A DNA stretch of 51,870 nucleotides, taken from the NCBI RefSeq assembly GCF_902506435.1, contig NZ_LR733215.1:2278663-2330532 (forward strand). The letters run 5' to 3'. The stretch comes from Nocardioides sp. AX2bis (GTDB taxonomy: Bacteria; Actinomycetota; Actinomycetes; Propionibacteriales; Nocardioidaceae). This document shows positions 1 through 8,407 of this stretch, one piece after another (position 1 is the first letter of the stretch; each line of letters opens with the position of its first letter). Below the pieces are notes generated by a model. It searched no databases and was not told the origin of the DNA. It was given only the letters and a program-made list of their open reading frames with translations. Position numbers and translations under genes: made by a program.

Positions 1-48
1 GGTCCCGGTCGGGTAGCCGCGGGCGGCGCGGTCGGGCAGGGTGGGCGG

Positions 49-675
49 ATGAGCACCCCGCACCAGTCCGACGAGACCTCGGTGATGGAGTTCGGGGTGA
101 TCCACGTCGAGCACGACGACCGGGTGCTCCGACCCCGCCCGTGGACCCGCCTGCAGTCCGAGTGGGCCGCGGAGCTCGCCCACGACCTGCCGGCCGGGCC
201 GTTCCTGGAGCTCTGCACCGGCGCCGGCCAGATCGGCCTGCTGGCCGCGGTGCTGTCGGGGCGGCGCCTGGTCGCCGTCGACGCCGACTCCTCGGCCTGC
301 GAGCTCGCGGCCCGCAACGCGGTCCGGGCCGGGGTCGCCGAGCGGGTCGAGGTGCGCGCCGGTGACATGCGCACGGCGGTCGCGGCCGGGGAGGCGTACG
401 CGCTGGTGATCGCCGACCCGCCCTGGGTCACCACCGCCGAGGTCGGCCGCTTCCCGGAGGACCCGCTGCTGGCCATCGACGGCGGCGCGGACGGCCTGGC
501 CGTGGCCCGGCTCTGCCTCGAGGTCGCCGGCGGCCACCTGCGGCCGGGCGGGCTGCTGCTGGTGCAGCTCGGTGACGACGCGCAGGCCGACGACCTGGCC
601 GCCTCGGCGGGGTGGGTCGAGCGGGGCCGGCGCCACGGCGAGCGCGGCCTGGTCCTGCTCCTGGCTCCCGCCTGA
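49..675 (+). CDS. class I SAM-dependent methyltransferase
   Basis: A 208-residue protein with a Rossmann methyltransferase core. The SAM-binding glycine motif ELCTGAGQIG is at residues 54-63, an acidic strand end (VAVDAD) follows near residue 79, and a DPPW motif at 123-126 matches the (N/D)PP(Y/F/W) motif of enzymes that methylate amino or ring nitrogens in nucleic acids or glutamine side chains. It resembles the methyltransferase-small / HemK-like group, but the substrate cannot be read from the sequence. ATG start. It converges on the CDGSH gene with only 10 bp between the stops. Family call is firm, substrate unknown. Confidence 0.85.
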   Translation: MSTPHQSDETSVMEFGVIHVEHDDRVLRPRPWTRLQSEWAAELAHDLPAGPFLELCTGAGQIGLLAAVLSGRRLVAVDADSSACELAARNAVRAGVAERVEVRAGDMRTAVAAGEAYALVIADPPWVTTAEVGRFPEDPLLAIDGGADGLAVARLCLEVAGGHLRPGGLLLVQLGDDAQADDLAASAGWVERGRRHGERGLVLLLAPA

Positions 676-685
676 CCGGGCCGGC

Positions 686-922
686 TCAGACCGGGCGGTC
701 GGCCGCCGGCAGCAGCTTGTGCGTGGCGTCGCACCAGGGCGCGATCGCCGAGCGCCCGCAGCGGCAGAGCGCGCTGACCGGGCGGGTGGTCGCGTGCCGC
801 ACCCCGTCGCTGGTCTCCACCACGGCGGCGCCGCGCAGCAGCAGCGGCCCGCCGGCGCAGGGGAGGCGTACGGGGTCGCCCTCCACGACCCGCGCGGTCG
901 GCTCGGCGTCGGCGCGGGTCAC
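686..922 (-). CDS. CDGSH iron-sulfur domain protein
   Basis: A 78-residue protein. The C-terminal half carries the CDGSH-type cluster-binding motif CRCGRSAIAPWCDATH, with presumed 2Fe-2S ligands Cys53, Cys55, Cys64 and His68 (three Cys and one His is the family signature). The GTG start at 922 overlaps the stop of the upstream iron-enzyme gene by 4 bp (GTGA), so the two are almost certainly translated together. CDGSH proteins carry redox-active, labile clusters; here a role in supplying electrons or iron to the haem-oxygenase-like partner is plausible but inferred. It ends 10 bp from the convergent methyltransferase. Confidence 0.88.
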   Translation of the reverse strand: MTRADAEPTARVVEGDPVRLPCAGGPLLLRGAAVVETSDGVRHATTRPVSALCRCGRSAIAPWCDATHKLLPAADRPV

Positions 923-1905
923 GCGGCGCCCCACCGGGTGAGCAGGTCGAGCGCGGTGCGGGCCTCGAGGTCCAGGCAGGTCCAGGCACCCAGCGCGACG
1001 TCGGCCAGCAGCCCCGGCTCCTCGTCGACCAGCGCCCCGCACACCCCGACGAGGGCCAGGTGCTCGTGCACGGCGTCGGCCTCGACGTGCTCGTCGTAGT
1101 AGCCCGCCATGTCCTCGCCGACCTCGAGCCGGCGCAGGCCCTGCGCGAGCTGGCGCGAGGGCACCGAGCTGGTGGCCTCGAAGGCGGCGAAGTGGCCGAC
1201 CGCCGCCCCGCGCAGGCGCCGGTGCAGGCCGAACATGCTCACCGCGTTGTTCTGCTCGAGGATCGGCAGCGTCGCCTCGGCGACGTAGTGGCCGTACTCC
1301 GCCTCGAGCCCGGCAGCGGTCATGCCCCGCTCGAAGATCCGGTGGTGCAGCCGCTCGGGGTCGCCGGCGCCGTACTCGTCGGACTGCACCTCGACCAGCG
1401 CCGCCTTCGGCCGCGCGGTCAGCCGGGGGACCACCCAGCTCGTGGGGTCGGCCTCCTTGAGGTGGTAGAGCGAGCGCTGCCGCAGCAGGGCCAGGGCCTC
1501 CTCGCGCGTGCCGCGACGCTGCAGGTGGCGGGCCAGCGACGGCGCGTCGTCGGCCTCGATGATCCGCTGGACCAGGGCCGTGACGTCGTCGGCCGGGTCG
1601 ACCGGCTCCCACCCGGCCTCGAAGCGGTCGCGCAGGCGCCGCTCGAGGTCCTGCTCCAGGGCGCGGCGCAGCGGCATCAGCTGCGGCGACCACTCCCAGG
1701 CGTCGTCGACCTCGGCGAAGCCGCGGTAGTGCAGCTCGTGCAGGACCCACAGGCACTGTGCCGCGTCCTCGGGGTCGGCCGCCGCCGGGTCCAGGGCGGA
1801 GGCCAGCCCGGCCGGCAGGGTGGCGTCGGCGTGCGCGGGCGCCGGGGTGAGCAGCAGCGCGTGCAGCGCGGTGCCCATCGGTCCGCGGGCGGGGGGCAGG
1901 AGCAT
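919..1905 (-). CDS. iron-containing redox enzyme family protein (haem-oxygenase-like fold)
   Basis: About 328 residues from the ATG at 1905; a second in-frame ATG at 1878 is an alternative start. The all-helical sequence has the acidic and histidine-rich stretches of actinobacterial haem-oxygenase-like iron oxidases, for example QSDEYGAGDPERLHH followed later by FGLHRRLRGAAVGHFAAFE and YYDEHVEADAVHEH. Such proteins bind a non-haem diiron centre and oxidise small substrates; the substrate here is unknown. It is the first gene of a two-gene operon with the CDGSH protein (4-bp overlap). The upstream region to 2046 is shared with the divergent PTS gene. Confidence 0.8.
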   Translation of the reverse strand: MLLPPARGPMGTALHALLLTPAPAHADATLPAGLASALDPAAADPEDAAQCLWVLHELHYRGFAEVDDAWEWSPQLMPLRRALEQDLERRLRDRFEAGWEPVDPADDVTALVQRIIEADDAPSLARHLQRRGTREEALALLRQRSLYHLKEADPTSWVVPRLTARPKAALVEVQSDEYGAGDPERLHHRIFERGMTAAGLEAEYGHYVAEATLPILEQNNAVSMFGLHRRLRGAAVGHFAAFEATSSVPSRQLAQGLRRLEVGEDMAGYYDEHVEADAVHEHLALVGVCGALVDEEPGLLADVALGAWTCLDLEARTALDLLTRWGAA

Positions 1906-2003
1906 CAGCGCGCTCCGGGTCGGGTGGTGCGGGAGGTGTGGGGCATCGCTTCCATCGTGGGGCCCCGACCCGGCGGCGGGACCCTCCGCAGGGGTTGATC
2001 TGC

Positions 2004-2021
2004 CCGGGTGCGCGCACCCGG
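2004..2021. repeat. 18-bp perfect palindrome between divergent genes
   Basis: CCGGGTGCGCGCACCCGG reads identically on both strands. It lies 26 bp before the GTG start of the PTS EIIA gene and about 100 bp before the divergent iron-enzyme gene. Position fits a dimeric regulator operator, but GC-rich palindromes also arise by chance in such DNA; no T-tract follows, so a terminator is unlikely. Confidence 0.4.
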
Positions 2022-2046
2022 CCCGGGATCCTGAGAGACTGGGCCC

Positions 2047-2508
2047 GTGACTGACGAGCAGCAGCCGGTGACCACGCCCGACCTGGTGGACCTCCACTGC
2101 GAGGCGACCGACCAGTCGACCGTGGTCGACGCCCTGCTGGGGCTGCTCGAGGGCGCCGGCCGCCTGCGGGACGCGGACGCCTGCCGGACCGACCTGATGG
2201 CCCGCGAGGCGATCGGCTCGACCGTGATCCCGGGCGGCGTGGCCATCCCGCACGCTCGCACCGCCGGGGTCGACGTGCCCACCGTGGCGGTGCTGCGCCT
2301 GAGCGAGCCGGTGGCGTGGTCCGCGGGCGCCGGCCCGGTCGACGTCGTGCTCGGCCTGTTCACGCCGGCCGGCGACAGCGACGGGTACCTCAAGCTGCTC
2401 GCGGCGCTGACCCGCTCCGTGGTCGCCCGGCTGCCCCGCGACCTGCGCGACGCCGGCTCGGCCCGCGAGGCCGCCGCGATGGTCCAGCGCGGGGTCGGCA
2501 AGCTCTGA
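2047..2508 (+). CDS. PTS sugar transporter subunit IIA (fructose/PtsN type)
   Basis: A 153-residue single-domain EIIA protein of the PTS_EIIA_2 family. The phosphorylatable histidine lies in the conserved GGVAIPHAR motif (His near residue 75), preceded by the typical REAIGSTVIPGG segment. EIIA proteins accept phosphate from HPr and pass it to EIIB, or act as regulators in nitrogen-PTS systems. No EIIB, EIIC, HPr or EI gene lies nearby, so this is an orphan EIIA here and may work in trans or as a regulator. GTG start. Confidence 0.9.
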   Translation: MTDEQQPVTTPDLVDLHCEATDQSTVVDALLGLLEGAGRLRDADACRTDLMAREAIGSTVIPGGVAIPHARTAGVDVPTVAVLRLSEPVAWSAGAGPVDVVLGLFTPAGDSDGYLKLLAALTRSVVARLPRDLRDAGSAREAAAMVQRGVGKL

Positions 2509-2510
2509 CC

Positions 2511-2598
2511 AGGTGACGCGCGCGGCCAGCCCAGATGACGCTCGCGGACAGCCGAGATGACGCTCGCGGACGGTCGAGGTGACGCTCGCGGCGCCCCG
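2511..2598. repeat. four 22-bp tandem repeats
   Basis: Four consecutive 22-bp units at 2511, 2533, 2555 and 2577 share the core A-G-R-T-GACGCKCGCGG. Units 2 and 3 differ at only two positions (AGATGACGCTCGCGGACAGC versus ...GACGGT). The array starts 3 bp after the stop of the EIIA gene and ends just before the cobalamin riboswitch. The period equals about two helical turns. The role is unknown. Confidence 0.85.
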
Positions 2599-2614
2599 CC
2601 CTCGCCCGCATCGC

Positions 2615-2770
2615 CTAGGGTGAGCCGCACACGTCTCGTGGAATCAGGAACCCGGTGCGACTCCGGGGCGGTTCCGCCACTGTGACGCCCGGCCCGGCCC
2701 TCCGACGAGGACCGGACGGGCACAGCCAGACACTGGCCACGGGACTCCGCCGACCAGGGGCGAGAACCCC
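2615..2770 (+). promoter_or_regulatory. cobalamin (AdoCbl) riboswitch
   Basis: The leader of cobN has the hallmarks of the B12 riboswitch: a GGAA element at 2647, GGTGCGACTCC at 2654-2664, the CCGCCACTGTGA core ending at 2685, and the B12 box AGCCAGACACTGGCC at 2724-2738. Coenzyme B12 binding to such leaders represses downstream genes, usually by hiding the ribosome binding site or by termination. Here it precedes a cob biosynthetic operon, as expected. End points are approximate because I did not fold the RNA. Confidence 0.92.
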
Positions 2771-2781
2771 GAGGAGCCACC

Positions 2782-5700
2782 GTGAGTCGACCCGTCGACC
2801 GTCCCGCGCGCATCGCGCTGCTCTCCACCTCCGACACCGACCTGCGCTCGGCGCGGGCCTCGCGCACCGACTGGGTGTGGGCCAACCCGAGCCGCCCCGG
2901 GCACCAGTCGATGGCCGCCACGATCGAGGGCTGCGACCTGGTCGTCGGCCGGATCCTCGGTTCGCCCGACGACCTGTGCTCCGGCTTCGCACGGATCCGC
3001 GCGACCGGGATGCCGATGGTCGTCCTCGGCGGCGAGCAGCAGCCGGACGCGGCGCTGATGGAGCTCTCGTCGGTGCCGATGGGCGTCGCGGCGCAGGCCC
3101 ACCGCTACCTCTCCGAGGGCGGGCCGGCCAACCTGGCGCAGCTGCACGCGTTCCTCTCCGACACCGTGCTGCTCACCGGGGAGGGGTTCGAGCCGCCGGT
3201 CGAGGTGCCCCTGTGGGGGATGCCCGCGCGGCCCGCTGCTGCGACCGACCTGCCGCGGGTCGGCATCCTCTACTACCGCGCCCACGAGGCCAGCGGCAAC
3301 GCCGGCTTCGCCCACGCCCTGGCCGACGCCGTCGACGCCACCGGCGAGGCGGTCGGCGTCCCGGTCTTCGCGGGCTCCCTGCGCTCCGCGCCCGACGCGT
3401 TGTACGACGCCCTCGGCTCGCTCGACGCCCTGGTCGTCACCGTCCTCGCCGCCGGCGGCAGCGCGCCGGCCGGCGCGAGCGCGGGCGGCGACGACGAGGC
3501 CTGGGACGTCGAGCGGATGCGCGCCCTCGACATCCCCGTCCTCCAGGGCCTGTGCCTGACCTCGAGCCGCGCCGAGTGGGCGGCCAGCGACGAGGGCGTC
3601 ACGCCGCTCGACTCCGCCACCCAGATCGCGATCCCGGAGTTCGACGGGCGGATCATCACCGCCCCGTTCTCCTTCAAGGAGGTCGACGAGGACGGCCTGC
3701 CGCAGTACGTCGCCGATGCCGAGCGGTGCGGCCGGGTCGCGCGAATCGCGGTCAACCACGCACGGCTGCGGCGTACGCCCCCGGCCGAGCGCAAGGTCGC
3801 GCTGATGCTCTCGGCCTACCCCACCAAGCACTCCCGCGTCGGCAACGCGGTCGGCCTGGACACCCCGGTCAGCACGATCCGGCTGCTGCGCCGGATGCGG
3901 GAGGCCGGCTACGACCTGGGCGCGCCCGGCGACGTCCCCGGCCTGGACCTGTCCGACGACACCGAGGCCGGGGACGCGCTGATCCACGCGCTGATCGACG
4001 CCGGCGGGCAGGACGAGGAGTGGCTGACCAGTGCCCAGCTGGGCGAGGCGCACGTCCGGATCCCGGCCGCGGCCTACCGCCGGTGGACCGCCGACGTGCC
4101 GGACGACCTGATGGGCGACGTGGTGGCGACGTGGGGCGAGGCGCCCGGCTCGCTGTTCGTCGCACCCCCCGCCGACGGGCGCGGCGAGGGCGAGATCGTG
4201 CTGGCCACGATCTCCGCGGGCAACGTCGTGCTGCTGATCCAGCCACCGCGCGGCTTCGGGGAGAACCCGGTCGCGATCTACCACGACCCCGCCATGGCGC
4301 CCTCCCACCACTACCTGGCGGCCTACCGCTGGCTGGCCGCGGTGCCCGACGACGGCGGCTTCGGCGCCCACGCGGTGGTGCACCTCGGCAAGCACGGGTC
4401 GATGGAGTGGCTGCCGGGCAAGAACGCGGCTCTCTCGGCGTCCTGCGCGACCGACGCCGCGATCGGCGACCTGCCACTGGTCTACCCGTTCCTGGTCAAC
4501 GACCCGGGCGAGGGCGCCCAGGCCAAGCGGCGCGCGCACGCCACGATCGTGGACCACCTGATCCCGCCGATGGCGCGGGCGGAGACCTACGGCGACATCG
4601 CCCGCCTCGAGCAGCTGCTCGACGAGCACGCCAACATCGCCGCGATGGACCCGGCCAAGCTGCCGGCGGTGCGCGGGGAGATCTGGCAGCTGATGAAGGC
4701 CGCCGAGATGCACCGCGACCTCGGCCTGGACGAGCGCCCCGACGACCAGGAGTTCGACGACTTCCTGCTCCACGTCGACGGCTGGCTCTGCGAGATCAAG
4801 GACGCCCAGATCCGCGACGGGCTGCACGTGCTCGGGCAGGCCCCGGCCGGCGCGGGGCGGGTCGACCTGGTGCTGGCGATCCTGCGCGCCGCCCAGGTCT
4901 GGGGCGGGCAGACCGCCGCCGTGCCCGGGCTACGCGCCGCGCTCGGGCTCAAGGAGGGCGCCGAGGCCACCACCTCGGTCGACGAGGTCGAGGCCCGCGC
5001 CCGGGCGCTGGTCGAGCACATGGAGGCCGCCGGCTGGGACCCCGCCGCGGCCGCCGGCGCGCACGACGACCCGGAGGTGCAGCGGGTGCTGGCCTTCGCC
5101 GCCGAGCAGGTCGTGCCGCGGCTGGGCCGCACCACCGACGAGCTCGACGCGGTGCTGCACGCCCTCGATGGGGGGTTCGTCCCCGCGGGGCCGTCCGGCT
5201 CGCCGCTGCGCGGGCTGGTCAACGTGCTGCCGACCGGTCGCAACTTCTACACCGTCGACCCGCGTGCGGTGCCGTCCCGGCTGTCCTGGCAGACCGGGTC
5301 GGCGATGGCCGAGTCGCTGGTCGCGCGCTACGTCGAGGACCACGGCACGTACCCCGAGTCCGTCGGCCTCTCGGTCTGGGGCACCTCGGCCATGCGGACC
5401 TCGGGCGACGACGTCGCCGAGGTGCTCGCGCTGCTCGGGGTGCTGCCGACCTGGGACGAGGCGTCGCGCCGGGTCTCGGACCTCACCGTGGTGCCGCTCG
5501 AGGACCTCGGCCGGCCGCGGATCGACGTCACGATCCGGATCTCCGGGTTCTTCCGCGACGCCTTCCCGCACGTCGTGGCCATGCTCGACGACGCCGTCCG
5601 GATGGTCGCCGACCTCGAGGAGCCGCTCACGGAGAACTTCGTGCGCGCCCACGTGCTCGACGACCTCGCCGAGCACGGCGACCACCGCCGGGCCACGACG

Positions 5701-6426
5701 CGGATCTTCGGCTCCAAGCCGGGGTCGTACGGCGCGGGCATCCTGCAGCTGCTGGAGTCCGGGTCGTGGCGCGACGACGCCGACCTGGCCGAGGTCTACA
5801 CGGCGTGGGGCGGGTTCGCCTACGGCCGCGGCCTCGACGGGGCGCCGGCCGCCGACGACATGCGGACCAGCTACCGCCGGATGGCGGTGGCCGCGAAGAA
5901 CATCGACACTCGCGAGCACGACATCGCCGACAGCGACGACTACTACCAATACCACGGCGGGATGGTGGCCACCGTGCGCGCGCTGACCGGTGCGGAGCCG
6001 GCGGCGTACGTCGGGGACTCGACCTCGCCGGACCAGGTCCGCACCCGCACGCTCCAGGAGGAGACCAACCGCGTCTTCCGGGCCCGGGTGGTCAACCCGA
6101 AGTGGATCGGGGCGATGCAGCGCCACGGCTACAAGGGCGCCTTCGAGCTCGCCGCCACGGTCGACTACCTGTTCGGCTTCGACGCCACCACCGGCGTCGT
6201 GCACGACTGGATGTACGCCACGCTCGCCCAGGAGTACGTCCTGGACGAGACCAACCAGGAGTTCATGCGCCGCTCGAACCCGTGGGCGCTGCGCGGGATC
6301 GTGGAGAAGCTGCACGAGGCCGTGGACCGCGGGCTGTGGGAGGAGCCGGACCCGGACCTGCTGGCCCGGATGCAGGCGGTCTACCTCGACCTCGAGGGCG
6401 ACCTCGAGGACCGCCACGATGGCTGA
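2782..6426 (+). CDS. cobN: cobaltochelatase subunit CobN
   Basis: A 1214-residue CobN/magnesium-chelatase H-family protein, within the usual length of about 1200-1300. Conserved blocks include VHLGKHGSMEWLPGKN near residue 540 and the FGSKPGSYGAG and GGFAYGRG segments in the C-terminal third. CobN is the large, tetrapyrrole-binding subunit of the ATP-dependent CobNST complex that inserts cobalt into hydrogenobyrinic acid a,c-diamide in the aerobic B12 pathway. The GTG start follows GAGGAG by 6 nt, immediately after the riboswitch. Its stop overlaps the next gene by 8 bp. cobS and cobT partners are not in this window. Confidence 0.96.
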   Translation: MSRPVDRPARIALLSTSDTDLRSARASRTDWVWANPSRPGHQSMAATIEGCDLVVGRILGSPDDLCSGFARIRATGMPMVVLGGEQQPDAALMELSSVPMGVAAQAHRYLSEGGPANLAQLHAFLSDTVLLTGEGFEPPVEVPLWGMPARPAAATDLPRVGILYYRAHEASGNAGFAHALADAVDATGEAVGVPVFAGSLRSAPDALYDALGSLDALVVTVLAAGGSAPAGASAGGDDEAWDVERMRALDIPVLQGLCLTSSRAEWAASDEGVTPLDSATQIAIPEFDGRIITAPFSFKEVDEDGLPQYVADAERCGRVARIAVNHARLRRTPPAERKVALMLSAYPTKHSRVGNAVGLDTPVSTIRLLRRMREAGYDLGAPGDVPGLDLSDDTEAGDALIHALIDAGGQDEEWLTSAQLGEAHVRIPAAAYRRWTADVPDDLMGDVVATWGEAPGSLFVAPPADGRGEGEIVLATISAGNVVLLIQPPRGFGENPVAIYHDPAMAPSHHYLAAYRWLAAVPDDGGFGAHAVVHLGKHGSMEWLPGKNAALSASCATDAAIGDLPLVYPFLVNDPGEGAQAKRRAHATIVDHLIPPMARAETYGDIARLEQLLDEHANIAAMDPAKLPAVRGEIWQLMKAAEMHRDLGLDERPDDQEFDDFLLHVDGWLCEIKDAQIRDGLHVLGQAPAGAGRVDLVLAILRAAQVWGGQTAAVPGLRAALGLKEGAEATTSVDEVEARARALVEHMEAAGWDPAAAAGAHDDPEVQRVLAFAAEQVVPRLGRTTDELDAVLHALDGGFVPAGPSGSPLRGLVNVLPTGRNFYTVDPRAVPSRLSWQTGSAMAESLVARYVEDHGTYPESVGLSVWGTSAMRTSGDDVAEVLALLGVLPTWDEASRRVSDLTVVPLEDLGRPRIDVTIRISGFFRDAFPHVVAMLDDAVRMVADLEEPLTENFVRAHVLDDLAEHGDHRRATTRIFGSKPGSYGAGILQLLESGSWRDDADLAEVYTAWGGFAYGRGLDGAPAADDMRTSYRRMAVAAKNIDTREHDIADSDDYYQYHGGMVATVRALTGAEPAAYVGDSTSPDQVRTRTLQEETNRVFRARVVNPKWIGAMQRHGYKGAFELAATVDYLFGFDATTGVVHDWMYATLAQEYVLDETNQEFMRRSNPWALRGIVEKLHEAVDRGLWEEPDPDLLARMQAVYLDLEGDLEDRHDG

Positions 6427-7222
6427 CCCGGCCCCGGTGGTCGAGGAGCGGGCGCCGGCGAGCGTCCCGAGGCCCCGGCGGGTCGTCGTGGTCGGGATCG
6501 GGATGGGGCCCCAGCACGTCACGCCCGAGGCGGTCGCAGCCCTGGCCCGGGTCGACGTCGTGCTGGCCTTCGCCAAGGACGGCGAGGACGGGTCCGAGGA
6601 CCCGCTGCTCGCGGTCCGGCGGGAGGTATGCGTCCAGCAGGGCCTCGACCTGGTCGTCGTGCCCGACCCGCCGCGGGATCGGCACGAGGACGTCGACTAC
6701 GCCGCGGCCGTGGAGGCCTGGCACCGCGCCCGGGTGGGGGCGTACGAGCGGGTGCTGGCCGACCACGCCGGCGTGCTCGGCCTCCTGGTGTGGGGCGACC
6801 CCGGGCTCTACGACTCGACCCTGCGGCTGCTCGACGCGGTCGGCGAACGGGTGCCCCTGGAGGTGGAGGTCGTGCCCGGGATCGGCAGCCTGCCGCTGCT
6901 CGCCGCGCGGCACCGCGTGGTCCTGCACGACGTCGGCCACCCGCTGCACGTGACCACCGCGCGGCGGCTGCCCGAGGCGCTGGCCCAGGGCCAGCGCAAC
7001 CTGGTGGTGATGCTCAACCGGCGCCTCGAGCTGGACGGGCTGGAGGACTGGTCGATCTGGTGGGGTGCCAACCTCGGCGGGGTCGGTGAGGCCCTGGTGG
7101 CCGGACGGGTCGGCGACGTCCTGCCCACGATCGAGGCCGCGCGGGCACGGGCCAAGGAGGAGGCCGGCTGGGTGCTGGACCTCTACCTGCTGCGGGCACC
7201 GGACGAGCAGGCAGCAGGGTGA
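6419..7222 (+). CDS. cobF: precorrin-6A synthase (deacetylating) CobF
   Basis: About 267 residues. An SAM-dependent tetrapyrrole methylase: the N-terminal strand [19 protein letters not shown] carries the family glycine motif, followed by [15 protein letters not shown] and [16 protein letters not shown], typical of CobF. The enzyme methylates precorrin-5 at C-1 with loss of acetate in the aerobic cobalamin route. The ATG at 6419 lies inside the end of cobN (8-bp overlap); the first 20 residues are a Pro/Ala-rich extension ahead of the core. Its stop overlaps the ferredoxin gene (GTGA), so the three genes are one riboswitch-controlled operon. Confidence 0.92.
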   Translation: MADPAPVVEERAPASVPRPRRVVVVGIGMGPQHVTPEAVAALARVDVVLAFAKDGEDGSEDPLLAVRREVCVQQGLDLVVVPDPPRDRHEDVDYAAAVEAWHRARVGAYERVLADHAGVLGLLVWGDPGLYDSTLRLLDAVGERVPLEVEVVPGIGSLPLLAARHRVVLHDVGHPLHVTTARRLPEALAQGQRNLVVMLNRRLELDGLEDWSIWWGANLGGVGEALVAGRVGDVLPTIEAARARAKEEAGWVLDLYLLRAPDEQAAG

Positions 7223-7578
7223 CGCGGCCGGACCGCGACGTGATGCTCTGCCGCGACTGCTGCTGCGGCGACCCCGGCAAGCACCCGGCGACCGACCACC
7301 GCGCCCAGCAGGAGGCACTGCTGGCCTGCGCCGGGGTCACGGGCCGCGGCGAGCGGGTACGGGTCCGCGTCGTCGACTGCCTCGGGCAGTGCGACCGCAG
7401 CAACGTGGTGCTCGTCCGCGACTTCACCCGCGGGCGCCGCCCGGTCGACACCTGGCTCGGCGACGTGCACGACGAGGACCTGACCTGGCGGGTGGCGGGG
7501 TGGGCCGAGCAGGGCGGCGAGCTGCCCGAGGACCTCGCCGCGCACCGGTTCGCGCCGTTCGTCCCGGGGCGCGGCTGA
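7219..7578 (+). CDS. (2Fe-2S) ferredoxin domain-containing protein
   Basis: A 119-residue protein with the cysteine pattern of thioredoxin-like 2Fe-2S ferredoxins: a cluster CRDCCC at residues 11-16 and VVDCLGQC with Cys54 and Cys58. Proteins of this kind are common inside actinobacterial cob operons, where a reductant for corrin ring or cobalt chemistry is plausible, though that role is inferred. The GTG start overlaps the cobF stop by 4 bp and its own stop overlaps the ATG of cobQ by 1 bp. Confidence 0.82.
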   Translation: MTRPDRDVMLCRDCCCGDPGKHPATDHRAQQEALLACAGVTGRGERVRVRVVDCLGQCDRSNVVLVRDFTRGRRPVDTWLGDVHDEDLTWRVAGWAEQGGELPEDLAAHRFAPFVPGRG

Positions 7579-8322
7579 TGGCCGGGATCCTGGTCGCCGG
7601 CACCACCTCGGACGCCGGCAAGTCGGTGGTCACCACCGGGCTGTGCCGCGCGCTGGCCAGGCGCGGGGTGCTGGTGGCGCCGTACAAGGCCCAGAACATG
7701 TCGAACAACTCCATGGTCTGCACCGCTGCCGACGGCACGGCCGCCGAGATCGGCCGGGCGCAGTGGGTGCAGGCCCTGGCCGCGCGGGTCGAGCCGGAGC
7801 CCGCGCACAACCCGGTCCTGCTCAAGCCGGGCTCGGAGCGGCGCAGCCACGTCGTGGTGATGGGACAACCGGCCGGGTCGGTCTCCTCGGCCGACTGGGA
7901 GCACGGCCGCGCGCACCTGGCGCGCGCGGCGCACGCGGCGTACGACGACCTCGCCGCACGCCACGACGTGGTGGTGGCGGAGGGGGCGGGGAGCCCGGCC
8001 GAGATCAACCTGCGCGCCGGTGACTACGTCAACCTCGGTCTCGCCCGGCACGCGGGGATGGCCACCGTCGTGGTCGGCGACATCGACCGGGGCGGGGTAT
8101 TCGCGGCGATGCTCGGGACGCTGGCCCTGCTCGAGCCGGCCGACCAGGCGCTGGTCGCCGGGTGGGTGGTCAACAAGTTCCGCGGAGACCGGGCGCTGCT
8201 GGCGCCGGGCCTCGACCAGCTGCACGCGCTGACCGGGCGGCCGGTGCTCGGGGTGCTGCCCTGGCGCCCGGACGTGTGGCTGGACAGCGAGGACGCGCTG
8301 GACCTGGAGGGGCGCCGGGCGG
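7578..8322 (+). pseudogene. cobQ: cobyric acid synthase CobQ, 3'-truncated (glutaminase half missing)
   Basis: The first 248 codons are a convincing CobQ synthetase domain: P-loop-like GTTSDAGKS at residues 8-16, [11 protein letters not shown] at 35-45, [15 protein letters not shown] at 131-145, DIDRGGVFA at 168-176 and [19 protein letters not shown] at 227-245. Normal CobQ is about 490 residues and continues into a class I glutamine amidotransferase domain, which supplies ammonia for amidation. That half is absent in all frames: beyond 8322 the reading frame stays open but encodes Gly-rich sequence, then antisense of tyrA. The product could not use glutamine. A deletion, rearrangement or assembly error is likely. 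Confidence 0.85.
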
Positions 8323-8407
8323 GTGCGGGTGCTGCAGGGTCGGGGGGTCCCTGCCTGGTCGGCGGGGGCGGCGGCGGGTCGGGGGGTGCTGCTCACGGCA
8401 GGTCAGC
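8323..8407. other. G-rich junction between truncated cobQ and tyrA
   Basis: These 85 bases are strongly G-rich on the plus strand and contain GGGTCGGGGGGT twice (about 8337 and 8376) plus a run of GGC/GGG. Left of it cobQ homology ends abruptly; right of it begins the 3' end of the opposite-strand tyrA. It is the presumed breakpoint of the rearrangement or misjoin. No terminator hairpin with a T-tract is visible. Confidence 0.6.

Noticed and set aside
2511..2598. The 22-bp repeats as a CRISPR or attachment site
   Set aside because: Units abut without spacers and there is no integrase or cas gene nearby.
2655..6953. A 1432-codon frame overlapping cobN
   Set aside because: Its translation is Arg/Pro/Gly-rich filler typical of a shifted frame, while cobN in the other frame matches its family throughout.
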